Translations under genes and position numbers: made by a program
Part shown: positions 1 to 8,321 of the stretch, one piece after another
How the letters are laid out: each line of letters opens with the position of its first letter
How positions within the stretch are numbered: position 1 is the stretch's first letter
DNA from: Funiculus sociatus GB2-C1
GTDB lineage: Bacteria > Cyanobacteriota > Cyanobacteriia > Cyanobacteriales > FACHB-T130
Direction: 5' to 3'
DNA length: 64,000 nucleotides
NCBI RefSeq assembly: GCF_039962115.1
Contig: NZ_JAMPKJ010000008.1
Coordinates: 83,079-147,078, forward strand
Notes under the pieces: model-generated
The model's input: only the letters and a program-made list of their open reading frames with translations
Told to the model about the DNA's origin: nothing
The model's database searches: none

Positions 1-960
1 TACATGAAAGCCCACATTGCCCACTGGATAGATTATTATCGCGTGGATGGTTTACGGCTGGATAGTGTTAATAATGTTAGCAATTATGACTTTTTACAAG
101 AATTCAAAGACTATGCGCGATCGCTTTGGCAAGAACGAAGCGGAAAGGGCGATAAATTTACTGTAATTGGTGAAGAACTAAGCGTACCTCTGGATTTAGT
201 TTATCAAAATCGTCTCGATGGGCTGTGGAACGAAAAATTTAAGCAGATTATCCGCCGGGTAATTTTAGGAAATAGTGCTTTTGATGAACCCAGCTTTGAA
301 TGGAGTGTCCGGAAACTCATTGATTGTAGAAACTTAGGTTTTACGGATGGTTCGCAAGCTGTTAACTATCTAACTTCTCATGACGTGGGAGGTTTTGGAA
401 ACGAGCGAATTTACAGCTACTTGACTAATAATGGAGTTGTTGACACAGAAAATCGTATTAAATTAGCCTTTGTTTGTCTTCTCACTGCTGTAGGAATTCC
501 GATGATTTTAGCAGGAGATGAATTTGCCGATCAAAATGACTTGTCTACTTCAGATGACCATAAAAAACAAGTTGATCCAGTTAACTACAGCCGCATGGAT
601 GATGATTGGCGAAAGCGTATTTTCGGCTACGTTTCCAGATTAGTAAAGTTCCGCACTACTTCTGACGCATTAGCAGTAAACGACACGAACTTTATCCATG
701 TTGATTTCAATGAAGGTAAGCGGGTTATTGTTTGGCAGCGAGGTAAAGACGAAAACTTAGTGGTCGTCGTGGCGAATTTTTCCGAATATGGCACGCCCGA
801 TCCTAATAATCCTAACGCTAAGTATGTTGTACCCAATTGGCCGGCAACGCCCCCTGGCAAGCAGTGGAAAGAAATAACACAAGATCGCATCGTTCCCGGA
901 GAATGGGCTGGGAAAGAGCCAATTTTTCCGTGGGAAGCTAAAGTGTACGCGCTAGTTTAA
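1..960 (+). CDS. GH13 alpha-amylase family glycosidase, 3' part
   Basis: The reading frame is open to the left edge, so the N-terminal half of the barrel lies outside the window. What remains shows the GH13 catalytic regions in order. Counting from the first in-window Met, GLRLDSV carries the nucleophile Asp20, VIGEE carries the acid/base Glu near 57, and YLTSHDVGG carries the third Asp and its His. A C-terminal beta domain follows (about residues 210-318). The family hydrolyses or transfers alpha-1,4/1,6 glucan bonds, here probably in glycogen or maltodextrin use. The exact specificity (amylase, cyclomaltodextrinase or debranching type) cannot be set from this half. It converges on the next gene. 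Confidence 0.85.
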   Translation, partial: YMKAHIAHWIDYYRVDGLRLDSVNNVSNYDFLQEFKDYARSLWQERSGKGDKFTVIGEELSVPLDLVYQNRLDGLWNEKFKQIIRRVILGNSAFDEPSFEWSVRKLIDCRNLGFTDGSQAVNYLTSHDVGGFGNERIYSYLTNNGVVDTENRIKLAFVCLLTAVGIPMILAGDEFADQNDLSTSDDHKKQVDPVNYSRMDDDWRKRIFGYVSRLVKFRTTSDALAVNDTNFIHVDFNEGKRVIVWQRGKDENLVVVVANFSEYGTPDPNNPNAKYVVPNWPATPPGKQWKEITQDRIVPGEWAGKEPIFPWEAKVYALV

Positions 961-967
961 TAAAACC

Positions 968-1007
968 CAAAGGGACGCAAAGTAGAATTTTCCTCTGCGT
1001 CCCTTTG
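968..1007. terminator. hairpin between convergent genes
   Basis: A 12-bp perfect inverted repeat (968-979 with 996-1007) with a 16-nt loop lies between two convergent genes. No T-tract follows directly, so it may be a repeat-derived hairpin rather than a strong intrinsic terminator. The adjoining AATTTTTAACGCAAAGGTAA-like sequence (minus strand, about 1010-1030) recurs at 63176-63197. Confidence 0.45.
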
Positions 1008-1039
1008 CGATTACCTTTGCGTTAAAAATTATTCCCCCT

Positions 1040-1879
1040 TTACAGACGGCGAATACCCTCGCTTAAACCGCGACAAACTCCGGTGAGGAAGTCTAAATCG
1101 AGGGTGTCGATGCGATCGCTTGTCTGATGGTAGTGCGGATTTCGCATAAAAGCCGTATCCGTCACCATCATCGCCCGATAACCATTGTCCCAAAAAGGAG
1201 CATGGTCACTTAGTCGCGTCTGACGTACAATTAAACCTCTATTAGGGACAGGTAACCACTCCGCTGGCGTTCCAACTTTACGAATATTACTGCTAAGGCG
1301 AATCAAGTCAGGAATTGCCGTTAAATTGCCAATTAAAGCAATAAAATTACCCCGATTTGGGTAAAAGCGTTCTAAACCAGCCGGATAGCGTTGCGAACCA
1401 GGGGTAGAATCGCAATATCCCAACATTTCTAAAGACAGCATCAAGCGTATTGGTTGCCCTTGTTTTTTCAAATCAGCTGCATATTGCTGACTACCCAATA
1501 AGCCATATTCTTCCATATCAAACGCCACAAATTGCATTGGATATTTCGTTGGTTCTGCTGCGAAAATTCTCGCCAACTCCAACAGTGCGGCGACACCAGT
1601 AGCATTATCATCTGCACCAGGAGTTCCGGGTACAGCATCATAATGAGCGCCGATTAAAATCGGTGGTTTTTGATTCTTGGCACTAGCTGGTAAGTTCAGG
1701 ATTAAATTTTGATGGGTTTTACCCCTTATCTGGAATTCATGGGTTTCTACTGTTCCCCACTGTGCCAAATGTTCGCGGATGTATTGCTGGACATAAAAAT
1801 GTCCAGAACTTGCCAGATAAGGATCGCGATCGCGGACTATCTGCTTAAGATGTGTATGTAGCTGCTCTTTTAAATCCAA
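1040..1879 (-). CDS. M28 family zinc peptidase
   Basis: This is a 279-residue member of the M28 aminopeptidase family, co-catalytic two-zinc enzymes that release N-terminal residues or related groups. Numbered from the chosen start, metal ligands are visible at GAHYDAVPG (His79, Asp81), ADDNATG (Asp90/91), FDMEEYG (Glu123/124) and the C-terminal NPHYHQTSD (His). No signal peptide is evident. The longest frame reaches 1915 from a TTG. A perfect AGGAGG lies inside that extension, nine bases before a TTG at 1877-1879, so I chose that start. It converges with the amylase gene. Substrate unknown. Confidence 0.8.
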   Translation of the reverse strand: MDLKEQLHTHLKQIVRDRDPYLASSGHFYVQQYIREHLAQWGTVETHEFQIRGKTHQNLILNLPASAKNQKPPILIGAHYDAVPGTPGADDNATGVAALLELARIFAAEPTKYPMQFVAFDMEEYGLLGSQQYAADLKKQGQPIRLMLSLEMLGYCDSTPGSQRYPAGLERFYPNRGNFIALIGNLTAIPDLIRLSSNIRKVGTPAEWLPVPNRGLIVRQTRLSDHAPFWDNGYRAMMVTDTAFMRNPHYHQTSDRIDTLDLDFLTGVCRGLSEGIRRL

Positions 1880-1937
1880 TTTCTTATCCCTCCTGATTTT
1901 CCCACTAGGTGACAAAAATAGTCTCCCCTGTGAGTGC

Positions 1938-2812
1938 TTATGAGGAATGAACCTCTAGCCAATTAATTAAATCGGTTACATTGGAAAATTCTAAAAATGC
2001 TTCTGCCAAATCTTCCAATTGGGAGATAGATAAAGTACGAATCTGTTCTTGCAATTGAGGGGTAATAGTACCAAACCGACGAGTAAGCTGACGCAGTAGC
2101 AACGCCACCTCTCCCTCTTGGATTCCCTCTTGGCGTCCCTCTTGGCGTCCCTCTTGGCGGATGTATTGATAGAACTTAGATTCTCGCATAATGTCCTCCC
2201 TCAATAATTGACGAATTAAATTATCGTTAAACCGCAACCCCGCGAGAACCCCAGCACAAGCTGACAGATTCGCTCGTTCTTCGCGTGACTCAATCCTAGC
2301 GACTTGTGCGGCGACTTGCTCTAGTAAAGTATTAGGTGAGTCACTTTGAGCTAAAGTGGCGAAAGGTAAAAGCGCAGGGTTTGCCAGGAGTGGCGCGGGG
2401 TCTTGCTCCCACAGACGAATTACTCGGTAGCGATGTCTGGTATTGACAGCTTCAAACTGCTCGGTAAAAGCAACTTCTGAGGTAGTACGCTTTAAAAATA
2501 GGACAACCTGCTCAATGTGACAACCGTACTGGCGATGAAGTCTCATCCAGTAGTCAAGCATCCGCAGTGGTAATGGCGAGTTAGATACTAGTAGGGTTTG
2601 AAATTCTACGTGCAGGATTTGGTTATCGGTTTACAGAAATGTTAGAGAATCAGCGCGAATTGGTTCTAGACTCAGTTCAGTTTTCAGTACCTGGATATCG
2701 TCAGTGTCAACTGAGAGTAACCAACGGGCAAATTGGCGCGGATACTTTTGGGCAAGATATTTACAAGCGTTGTCGTAGTTCAAGAAAGATTCGGTGTAGA
2801 TAGATGATTTAA
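1938..2812 (-). pseudogene. Rpn/DUF4351 family nuclease-like gene, nonsense-disrupted
   Basis: The open part (1938-2561, 207 codons) is the C-terminal two thirds of an Rpn (PD-(D/E)XK, transposase_31-like) protein. It has LDYWMRLHRQYGC, a run of QEGRQEGRQEG repeats and a DUF4351 tail. Reading further upstream in the same frame gives the family's N-terminal region (NACKYLAQKYPRQFA, LLSVDTDDIQVLKTEL, EPIRADSLTFL). A single TAA codon at 2631-2633 then interrupts it, where TDNQILHVEFQT follows directly. No frameshift is needed. No ATG is seen before the upstream stop near 2812, so the start is also degraded or non-standard. A truncated protein from the Met at 2561 could still be made. Such genes are common, often decayed, in filamentous cyanobacteria. 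Confidence 0.75.
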
Positions 2813-2962
2813 AATATTATTCTCTCACCGAGAGTAACTGATGAAAGTACACAATATAAAGTAGTAGCGTAGGTTGGGACTGAGGATGGGAAACCCAACT
2901 ATGCCAGTCAAATTCACGTTGGGTTTCTTTCGGGCTTAAGACAACCTACAAACTTATTAATC

Positions 2963-3304
2963 CTACGCAATTTCGGCTGGCAATGTAAACAAGCCATCTT
3001 CACCAGGCTCAAAGTCCAGCACTTGCACCACAGCACTGATATTCAAAGCACCGTAAATGTGAGGAAACTGCTCTCCTGCATCTAATCCTTCATATCGGAT
3101 TTCTGGCTCTACTTTTTCAGATTCAATACACAGGATAACTAAACCAGTCTGGTAGCGAAAAAAGTTATTAGCTACTTTAATGACTTGCTGCGGTGTTGAG
3201 CAATGAATAAAACCCTCAGAGTCTAGAGTATCGCCGCAATATATTTTTGTTGACTGTGCTTCTTTCCATTGTTCGCGCTTCGTGATATGCAATATGATAT
3301 TCAT
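2963..3304 (-). CDS. DUF952 family protein
   Basis: A 113-residue protein matching the DUF952 family in length and motifs: the start MNIILHITKREQW, EGFIHCSTPQQV in the middle, and PHIYGALN toward the end. The family is a small ADP-ribosyltransferase-like fold whose biochemical role is not established. It is soluble, with no signal or membrane segment. It stands alone between the disrupted Rpn gene and the PhzF-like gene on the same strand, with gaps too large to suggest tight coupling. Confidence 0.8.
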   Translation of the reverse strand: MNIILHITKREQWKEAQSTKIYCGDTLDSEGFIHCSTPQQVIKVANNFFRYQTGLVILCIESEKVEPEIRYEGLDAGEQFPHIYGALNISAVVQVLDFEPGEDGLFTLPAEIA

Positions 3305-3450
3305 ACAAATCTCAAATTTTAGGTACGTAGTTATCAGGAGTCTCGGCCTCCCTATTCATTCCCAGACCGCAACCTAGGAACGATATTTTTAAAGCTTGGG
3401 TAGGTAGGCTTTGTTTATTTAGCTATAATTCCCCTTTGTCGGGGCTATTA

Positions 3451-4338
3451 TTAAACAAATTCTCCTTTTGCTACCATAATCACCTTTCCCCCTACAAATA
3501 CGTCAATTGAATCAGCATTCTTTTCAGCTTTTAACAACAGCAAGGAAGGTCTGCCAATTTCATATCCCTGTTCCACTCGGATATTAATCGGTTTTTCTCC
3601 AAAATAGGAATGCTGCGCTAAATATCCAGCCAAACAACCATTCGCACTTCCCGTGGCTGGATCTTCTGGAACCCCAAGATAATCGGCGAATACGCGCACG
3701 CTTAGGTCATTTTCTGCATGGTAGGTTTCCGGACAAAAAACCAGTATGGATTTTGCCTGAGTGGTATCTACAAGCTCAAAGTATTTATCTTTGTTGATTT
3801 TGATCCGCTTTAGGGAGGAGTGAGTTTTCAATGGAACGATGATAAACGGAACTCCAGTGGAAACTTCTTGAATTGGAAATCGGTTATCTATCTCGCTTGA
3901 ATCTAGATTTAAAACTTTGGCAAGTGTATCTATTTCCAAGTTTTGGTTAAAAACAGGCGCTTTTTGCTGCATCCATAACCATTCAACTGCTTGCTCAGCG
4001 TAATGCAGGGTTACAGGAATTTGTCCAACTTTTAAGTTTAGATTCAGGGATTCAACTGGTTTATTAATAATTTTCTGCTGCAAGATGTAGGCAGTACCTA
4101 GTGTAGGATGACCTGCGAAAGGTAGTTCTTGCTCTGGCGTAAAGATTCGCACGTCATAACCACCTTCGCGAATATCTGGAGATATCACAAAGGTGGTTTC
4201 TGAATAATTCATTTCTTTAGCGATTCGTTGCATTTCACCATCAGAAAGTTCACCGATATTGGTAAAAACTGCTAACTGGTTTCCGGTGTATTTTTCTAGA
4301 GCAAATACATCCACAATGTAGAAGGTGAGGTTGTCCAT
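3451..4338 (-). CDS. PhzF family isomerase-like protein
   Basis: A 295-residue protein of the PhzF (diaminopimelate epimerase fold) family. It begins FYIVDVFALEKYTGNQLAVF. It carries the catalytic glutamate in NYSETTFV (Glu47) and PFAGHPTLGTA, with DPATGSANGCLAGYL in the second half. Characterised PhzF isomerises a phenazine precursor; most bacterial homologues, including stand-alone cyanobacterial ones, have unknown substrates. The frame extends to 4413, but homologues begin at MDNLTFYIVDVF, and the extension runs over a HIP1 site, so I placed the start at 4338. No other phenazine genes are present, so phenazine synthesis is not implied. Confidence 0.8.
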   Translation of the reverse strand: MDNLTFYIVDVFALEKYTGNQLAVFTNIGELSDGEMQRIAKEMNYSETTFVISPDIREGGYDVRIFTPEQELPFAGHPTLGTAYILQQKIINKPVESLNLNLKVGQIPVTLHYAEQAVEWLWMQQKAPVFNQNLEIDTLAKVLNLDSSEIDNRFPIQEVSTGVPFIIVPLKTHSSLKRIKINKDKYFELVDTTQAKSILVFCPETYHAENDLSVRVFADYLGVPEDPATGSANGCLAGYLAQHSYFGEKPINIRVEQGYEIGRPSLLLLKAEKNADSIDVFVGGKVIMVAKGEFV

Positions 4339-4507
4339 ATTTGGTAAAAATTGTTGCGTTGTTGCGATCGCTATTACGGTACCCAGAGGCTGGGATCGCC
4401 CTAGACTGTACAATTAAGGATTGAGCAGATATACTCTTATTGGAGTTATGTATACTGGGTAACGATTAGCTACCCAGAGTGCATTGTAACCAAATATTTA
4501 ACTGCTC

Positions 4508-5803
4508 ATGCCATTCTTCGGACTTTTTTGGGTGACATCCTGGTTCAGTTATTTTTTATCGTCTAACCAGGCGTTGTTGAGGGTACCAGATTATTTGTCG
4601 GCTGCTCTTCCGTCCAAGGTTTTGTCGGCTGTGGGTAATCCCCTGGAAACTTATAATCCCGTAGTTTTTCCGGCACAATTCAACTTAGGGGGCTTGCATT
4701 CTCAGAAATTTAGTGCGGTTTTACCTAGCTTGGGTTTGCAGGCTGGATCGGGAATAGGAGAGCCTCTACCAAACAAAGACAAAGTAAAATCGGCTGTTCA
4801 ATCTATCCGCTGGATGGATGCGTTAGACAATGATCTCTGTGTTCCAGCGTCAGAGCAAAGCAATGAATCTGCGCCCTTTACACCAACAATTATTTCCAAA
4901 TCTGCCTCATGGATTGAAGTACCAGGCAGTAGAGTATCAAAGATTAGTTTCCCTCAAAGAATAATGCAGGTTGTGCAGAATTTGTTAAACTGGCCTGCTC
5001 GTTTTGAGCCTAATGAAAAAGCAAAGCCTGCGCCTGTTGCTGTGGTTCGGACTCGCTACAAAAGTGAAGCAGGGGAGAATTTAAACAGCTCTAAACTCAG
5101 TCAGCGGCGAGGATTTTGGCTGTCATTGGCGAAGGGAAAAAAGAATTCTTCTGGCAAAAAAGCCACAGAACACGAGCAGTTTCAAGTCTGGGTGAAGGGA
5201 AATTTGATTGCCGAAATTCCCGACAAAGTTGAAGCTGAAGCTTTTGCCAAGCGTGTAGCGAAACTTTTGCAAAACCCCAATTTGGATGGTTCACAAGTGC
5301 AACCAATGCTATTGTATGGGATGCCTGGGGGGAGGTTAGGCAATAACCAGTTGTTTGTCATTGATGAAGCGATCGCATCCAATCTCGATCGCAATGGAGA
5401 ACTATTGGCAATCGAATGGGTAAATAATCTCCGCGTCGCTTTGGGCGCTGCACCTTTAACCTTGGTAAAAGCACAGGCGCAACTGCACGGATTAGTCTCC
5501 ACAGATGACAAATTTGAAGGTTTTGCCTCCTGGTATGGAGACTATTTTCACGGGCGCTTAACAGCAAACGGCGAGAAGTATAATCAGTACGCACTAACGG
5601 CAGCGCATCCCTCTCTACCGTTTAATACCTTTCTCAAGGTGACAAATACGAAAAATGGGGATGCTACCATCGTCCGAATCAACGATCGCGGCCCCTACAT
5701 TGCCCCCAGGACGCTTGATTTATCGCGGACTGCGGCACGCTGTATTAAAAGTGAAAAAGCTGGTGTCGTGCCGTATGAAGCGGTCGTTATGAAGCAGCTG
5801 TAG
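4508..5803 (+). CDS. RlpA-like double-psi beta-barrel protein
   Basis: The C-terminal 95 residues are a typical RlpA double-psi beta-barrel: [37 protein letters not shown] and LDLSRTAA. RlpA proteins bind or cleave glycan strands in the septal cell wall; some are lytic transglycosylases. The 330 residues in front include a short hydrophobic start ([15 protein letters not shown]), a long low-complexity linker, and a conserved-looking region around residues 210-330 that I do not recognise. The start lacks a clear ribosome site and the hydrophobic segment is a poor classical signal peptide, so the true N-terminus may differ. Likely acts in the periplasm. Confidence 0.75.
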   Translation: MPFFGLFWVTSWFSYFLSSNQALLRVPDYLSAALPSKVLSAVGNPLETYNPVVFPAQFNLGGLHSQKFSAVLPSLGLQAGSGIGEPLPNKDKVKSAVQSIRWMDALDNDLCVPASEQSNESAPFTPTIISKSASWIEVPGSRVSKISFPQRIMQVVQNLLNWPARFEPNEKAKPAPVAVVRTRYKSEAGENLNSSKLSQRRGFWLSLAKGKKNSSGKKATEHEQFQVWVKGNLIAEIPDKVEAEAFAKRVAKLLQNPNLDGSQVQPMLLYGMPGGRLGNNQLFVIDEAIASNLDRNGELLAIEWVNNLRVALGAAPLTLVKAQAQLHGLVSTDDKFEGFASWYGDYFHGRLTANGEKYNQYALTAAHPSLPFNTFLKVTNTKNGDATIVRINDRGPYIAPRTLDLSRTAARCIKSEKAGVVPYEAVVMKQL

Positions 5804-5947
5804 CCTAAGCCAAATCCCGTTGATTACCCGCAATGAAGAGTCACCCCAGCCCCTCCCCGGTTGATCTCTCTAGGGGTTGGGAGTGGGGTTCTTTGATTAT
5901 GGACAACTAGACAGACGGATTTGAAATTATTAGCCAGTAGCAGCGGG

Positions 5948-7474
5948 CTACTGGCTAATAGCTAAACAGCGAATCGCCTCTAAAAGCCCTCTGGCTTTAT
6001 TGAGAGTTTCTTCATATTCTTTTTCCGGGTCAGAATCCGCAACCAAACCAGCACCAGCCTGAACTGAAACGGTATGTTTACCGCCGTCTTGGGGGCGGAC
6101 AACCATCGTGCGGATAGCGATCGCAGTATTCAATTGTCCCTCAAAGTCATACCAGCCATAAGCCCCAGAATATGGCCCGCGACGACAAGGTTCTAATTCC
6201 TTAATAATCTCCATCGCCCGAATCTTGGGCGCACCGCTGACTGTCCCAGCGGGGAAGCAAGCTTTAAGTAAATCCCAAGCGGTTTTATCGGGGGCCAGGA
6301 GTCCCACAACGTTGCTGACAATGTGCATCACATGAGAGTAACGCTCAATTACCATCAGTTGATCGACTCTCACGGTACCGCTGGTGCAAACGCGCCCCAT
6401 GTCATTGCGTCCCAAGTCAACTAGCATGACGTGTTCGGCAATTTCCTTGGGGTCTTGAAGTAAGTTTTCCGCAAGGCTGTCATCCTCCTTCGGCGTTTTC
6501 CCTCGCGGGCGCGTTCCAGCAATTGGTCTGACGGTAGCGATCGCTTTCCCTTCTGGAGAAAGATCCGCTTTCACCATCACCTCTGGAGAAGAACCAATAA
6601 TTTGCCAGTCGCCAAAGTTGAAATAAGCCATGTAAGGCGAAGGGTTAATTAAGCGCAGGGAACGATACAAAGCAAAGGGGTCGCCGCTATACTCAGCCGA
6701 GAGTCGCTGGGAAAGTACAACTTGGAAAATATCCCCAGCGCGAATATAATCTTTTGCCTTTTGGACGTTGGCGCAGTATTGTTCGCGGGAAGTATTGCTG
6801 GTATATTCACTCCCCTCTCCGGTTGGCGGAGTCCATTCTAAAACTGTGTCTTTTCCGGATAAGGGTAGCTGGAGTTTGCTTACCAGTTGCTTAACGCGAT
6901 CACCAGCTAACTTATACGCAGTAGCCAAATCCACATCAGGATCGCGCAAATCTGCATAAGCGATCGCCCAAATTTTCCGCTTCACCTGATCGAAAATAAT
7001 CAGGTTGTCCACCTGCATCCACAACCCATCCGGCAAATCCTCTTCAGTAGCTGGATAAATCGGTACGCGAGGTTCAATCCAGTTAATTAATTCATATCCC
7101 CAGAAGCCAAACAATCCCCCAATTCCTGGCGGTAATTGAGGCAGCTTTACTGGGTGAAAGGGTTTTAGACAATATGCCAATGCCTTAAACGGGTCGCCTT
7201 CAAATGCGATCGCATTCCCGTCCCGATGAATTTGCCTAGTCTTCTCTCCCCTCGCCTCCAACACCCACAACGGATCGCATCCCAAAAAACTGTAGCGTCC
7301 GATATTCTCCCCACCTTCCACTGATTCCAGCAAAAAGCTATAAGGCTGTCCCGCGCAGACTTTGTACCAAGCAGACACAGGGGTTTCTAAATCCGCTACC
7401 CATTCCTGGTAGACAGGTACAAAGTTGCCTTCTTTAGCTAAATCGGAAAATTGAGTAAAGTCAGGAAAAATCAT
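5948..7474 (-). CDS. trpE: anthranilate synthase component I
   Basis: A 508-residue chorismate-utilising enzyme that makes anthranilate from chorismate with a glutamine amidotransferase partner, the first step of tryptophan synthesis. PIAGTRPRG, LVDLGRNDMGRV and FPAGTVSGAPKIRAM are the family's active-site blocks. LLES at residues 48-51 is the tryptophan feedback motif of TrpE, which favours TrpE over PabB. It lies directly after psaD on the same strand with 261 bp between. The psaD-trpE order is known from other cyanobacteria (slr0737-slr0738 in Synechocystis). The trpG partner is not in the window. Confidence 0.88.
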   Translation of the reverse strand: MIFPDFTQFSDLAKEGNFVPVYQEWVADLETPVSAWYKVCAGQPYSFLLESVEGGENIGRYSFLGCDPLWVLEARGEKTRQIHRDGNAIAFEGDPFKALAYCLKPFHPVKLPQLPPGIGGLFGFWGYELINWIEPRVPIYPATEEDLPDGLWMQVDNLIIFDQVKRKIWAIAYADLRDPDVDLATAYKLAGDRVKQLVSKLQLPLSGKDTVLEWTPPTGEGSEYTSNTSREQYCANVQKAKDYIRAGDIFQVVLSQRLSAEYSGDPFALYRSLRLINPSPYMAYFNFGDWQIIGSSPEVMVKADLSPEGKAIATVRPIAGTRPRGKTPKEDDSLAENLLQDPKEIAEHVMLVDLGRNDMGRVCTSGTVRVDQLMVIERYSHVMHIVSNVVGLLAPDKTAWDLLKACFPAGTVSGAPKIRAMEIIKELEPCRRGPYSGAYGWYDFEGQLNTAIAIRTMVVRPQDGGKHTVSVQAGAGLVADSDPEKEYEETLNKARGLLEAIRCLAISQ

Positions 7475-7544
7475 AAATTTATTGGGTATTGTTCCTCAAG
7501 TGTAAAAAACACAATAAGCCTTTCAAACAAATAGGGCAGGCATT

Positions 7545-7622
7545 AAGAAGGAAAAAGCAATAGGAAAAAGGGAAAAATGAATAATTTTGCCTTTTTACCT
7601 TTGCCGTTTGCCTTTTTCTTGC
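7545..7622. repeat. GGAAAAAGG / GCCTTTTTCC inverted repeat
   Basis: An imperfect dyad of purine-rich GGAAAAAGCAATAGGAAAAA followed by pyrimidine-rich TTTGCCTTTTTACC and TTTGCCTTTTTC. A close relative lies at 44419-44493. Such dispersed hairpins are common in cyanobacterial intergenic DNA. It sits between psaD and trpE and could act as a partial terminator. Confidence 0.5.
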
Positions 7623-7735
7623 CCACCCTACTATTTTTTATGTATTTTTGAGAACAATTGGGGCTATGTGCCTAAAGTTATGCACAACGGCGTACCGCGC
7701 CACAAAACTATCGACATTGACCCCAAAAACGGACG

Positions 7736-8170
7736 CTACACCTCGTAAGTTTTACGACCGCTAAACTTCACTTTTGGAGGTTCTACATTCTCTCCTAGCC
7801 GGCGTTCTTTCTTACCTACATAGGGACGACCGGGGTTTACCTTCTCAGGGAACACGCCATCCTTCGGATGCAGATACTCCATTTCACCGTTAGGGAAGAC
7901 ACGGTAAATTTTGTAGTTGTTGATTTTGAACTTGGCGCGTAGTTGCTGTCCACCCAACATAATGCAATATTCTTTGCGGGCGAGGAACAGCAAGTTTTCG
8001 CCTTGCCGCATGATGGCAGAACCACCAGTCGGCATTTCAAACACTTGCTCTTTGGGGCTTGTCCAGGTGATAGCGTACTTTTCTTCGGTTTGGGCTTTTG
8101 TTAGCAAGCCTCCGGTACTGCCACCAAATATCGGGGTTTGTCCAGTTAGAGTCTCTACCGTTTCTGGCAT
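7736..8170 (-). CDS. psaD: photosystem I reaction centre subunit II
   Basis: PsaD is the stromal PSI subunit that helps dock ferredoxin and assemble PsaC. The protein is 144 residues from the chosen Met, the usual cyanobacterial length. It shows [49 protein letters not shown] and the C-terminal [12 protein letters not shown]. The frame reaches 8206, but homologues begin near [10 protein letters not shown], and a GGGAGA motif stands before the Met at 8170, so that start is preferred. trpE follows on the same strand. No clear HLR1 repeat was found upstream. Confidence 0.95.
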   Translation of the reverse strand: MPETVETLTGQTPIFGGSTGGLLTKAQTEEKYAITWTSPKEQVFEMPTGGSAIMRQGENLLFLARKEYCIMLGGQQLRAKFKINNYKIYRVFPNGEMEYLHPKDGVFPEKVNPGRPYVGKKERRLGENVEPPKVKFSGRKTYEV

Positions 8171-8321
8171 AGATTTTTCTCCCAACGTTTTAGGGCATCC
8201 TATCACCCAGCAAACGTCTCTATTGCCACTCTGTCAAGAACTGTAACAGTTCGTCATTAGTCAAGGGGTTAGAGGGTGGAAGGTGGAAGGTGGGAACTAC
8301 AACATTCCCACCTTCCCACGG

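Noticed and set aside
3451..4338. Phenazine biosynthesis cluster
   Set aside because: Only a PhzF-like gene is present; trpE nearby is a tryptophan gene linked to psaD, and no other phz genes occur.
4456..4475. GGGTA...TACCC dyad before the RlpA-like gene
   Set aside because: The spacing is GTA-N9-TAC, one base too long for NtcA, with arms of only five bases.
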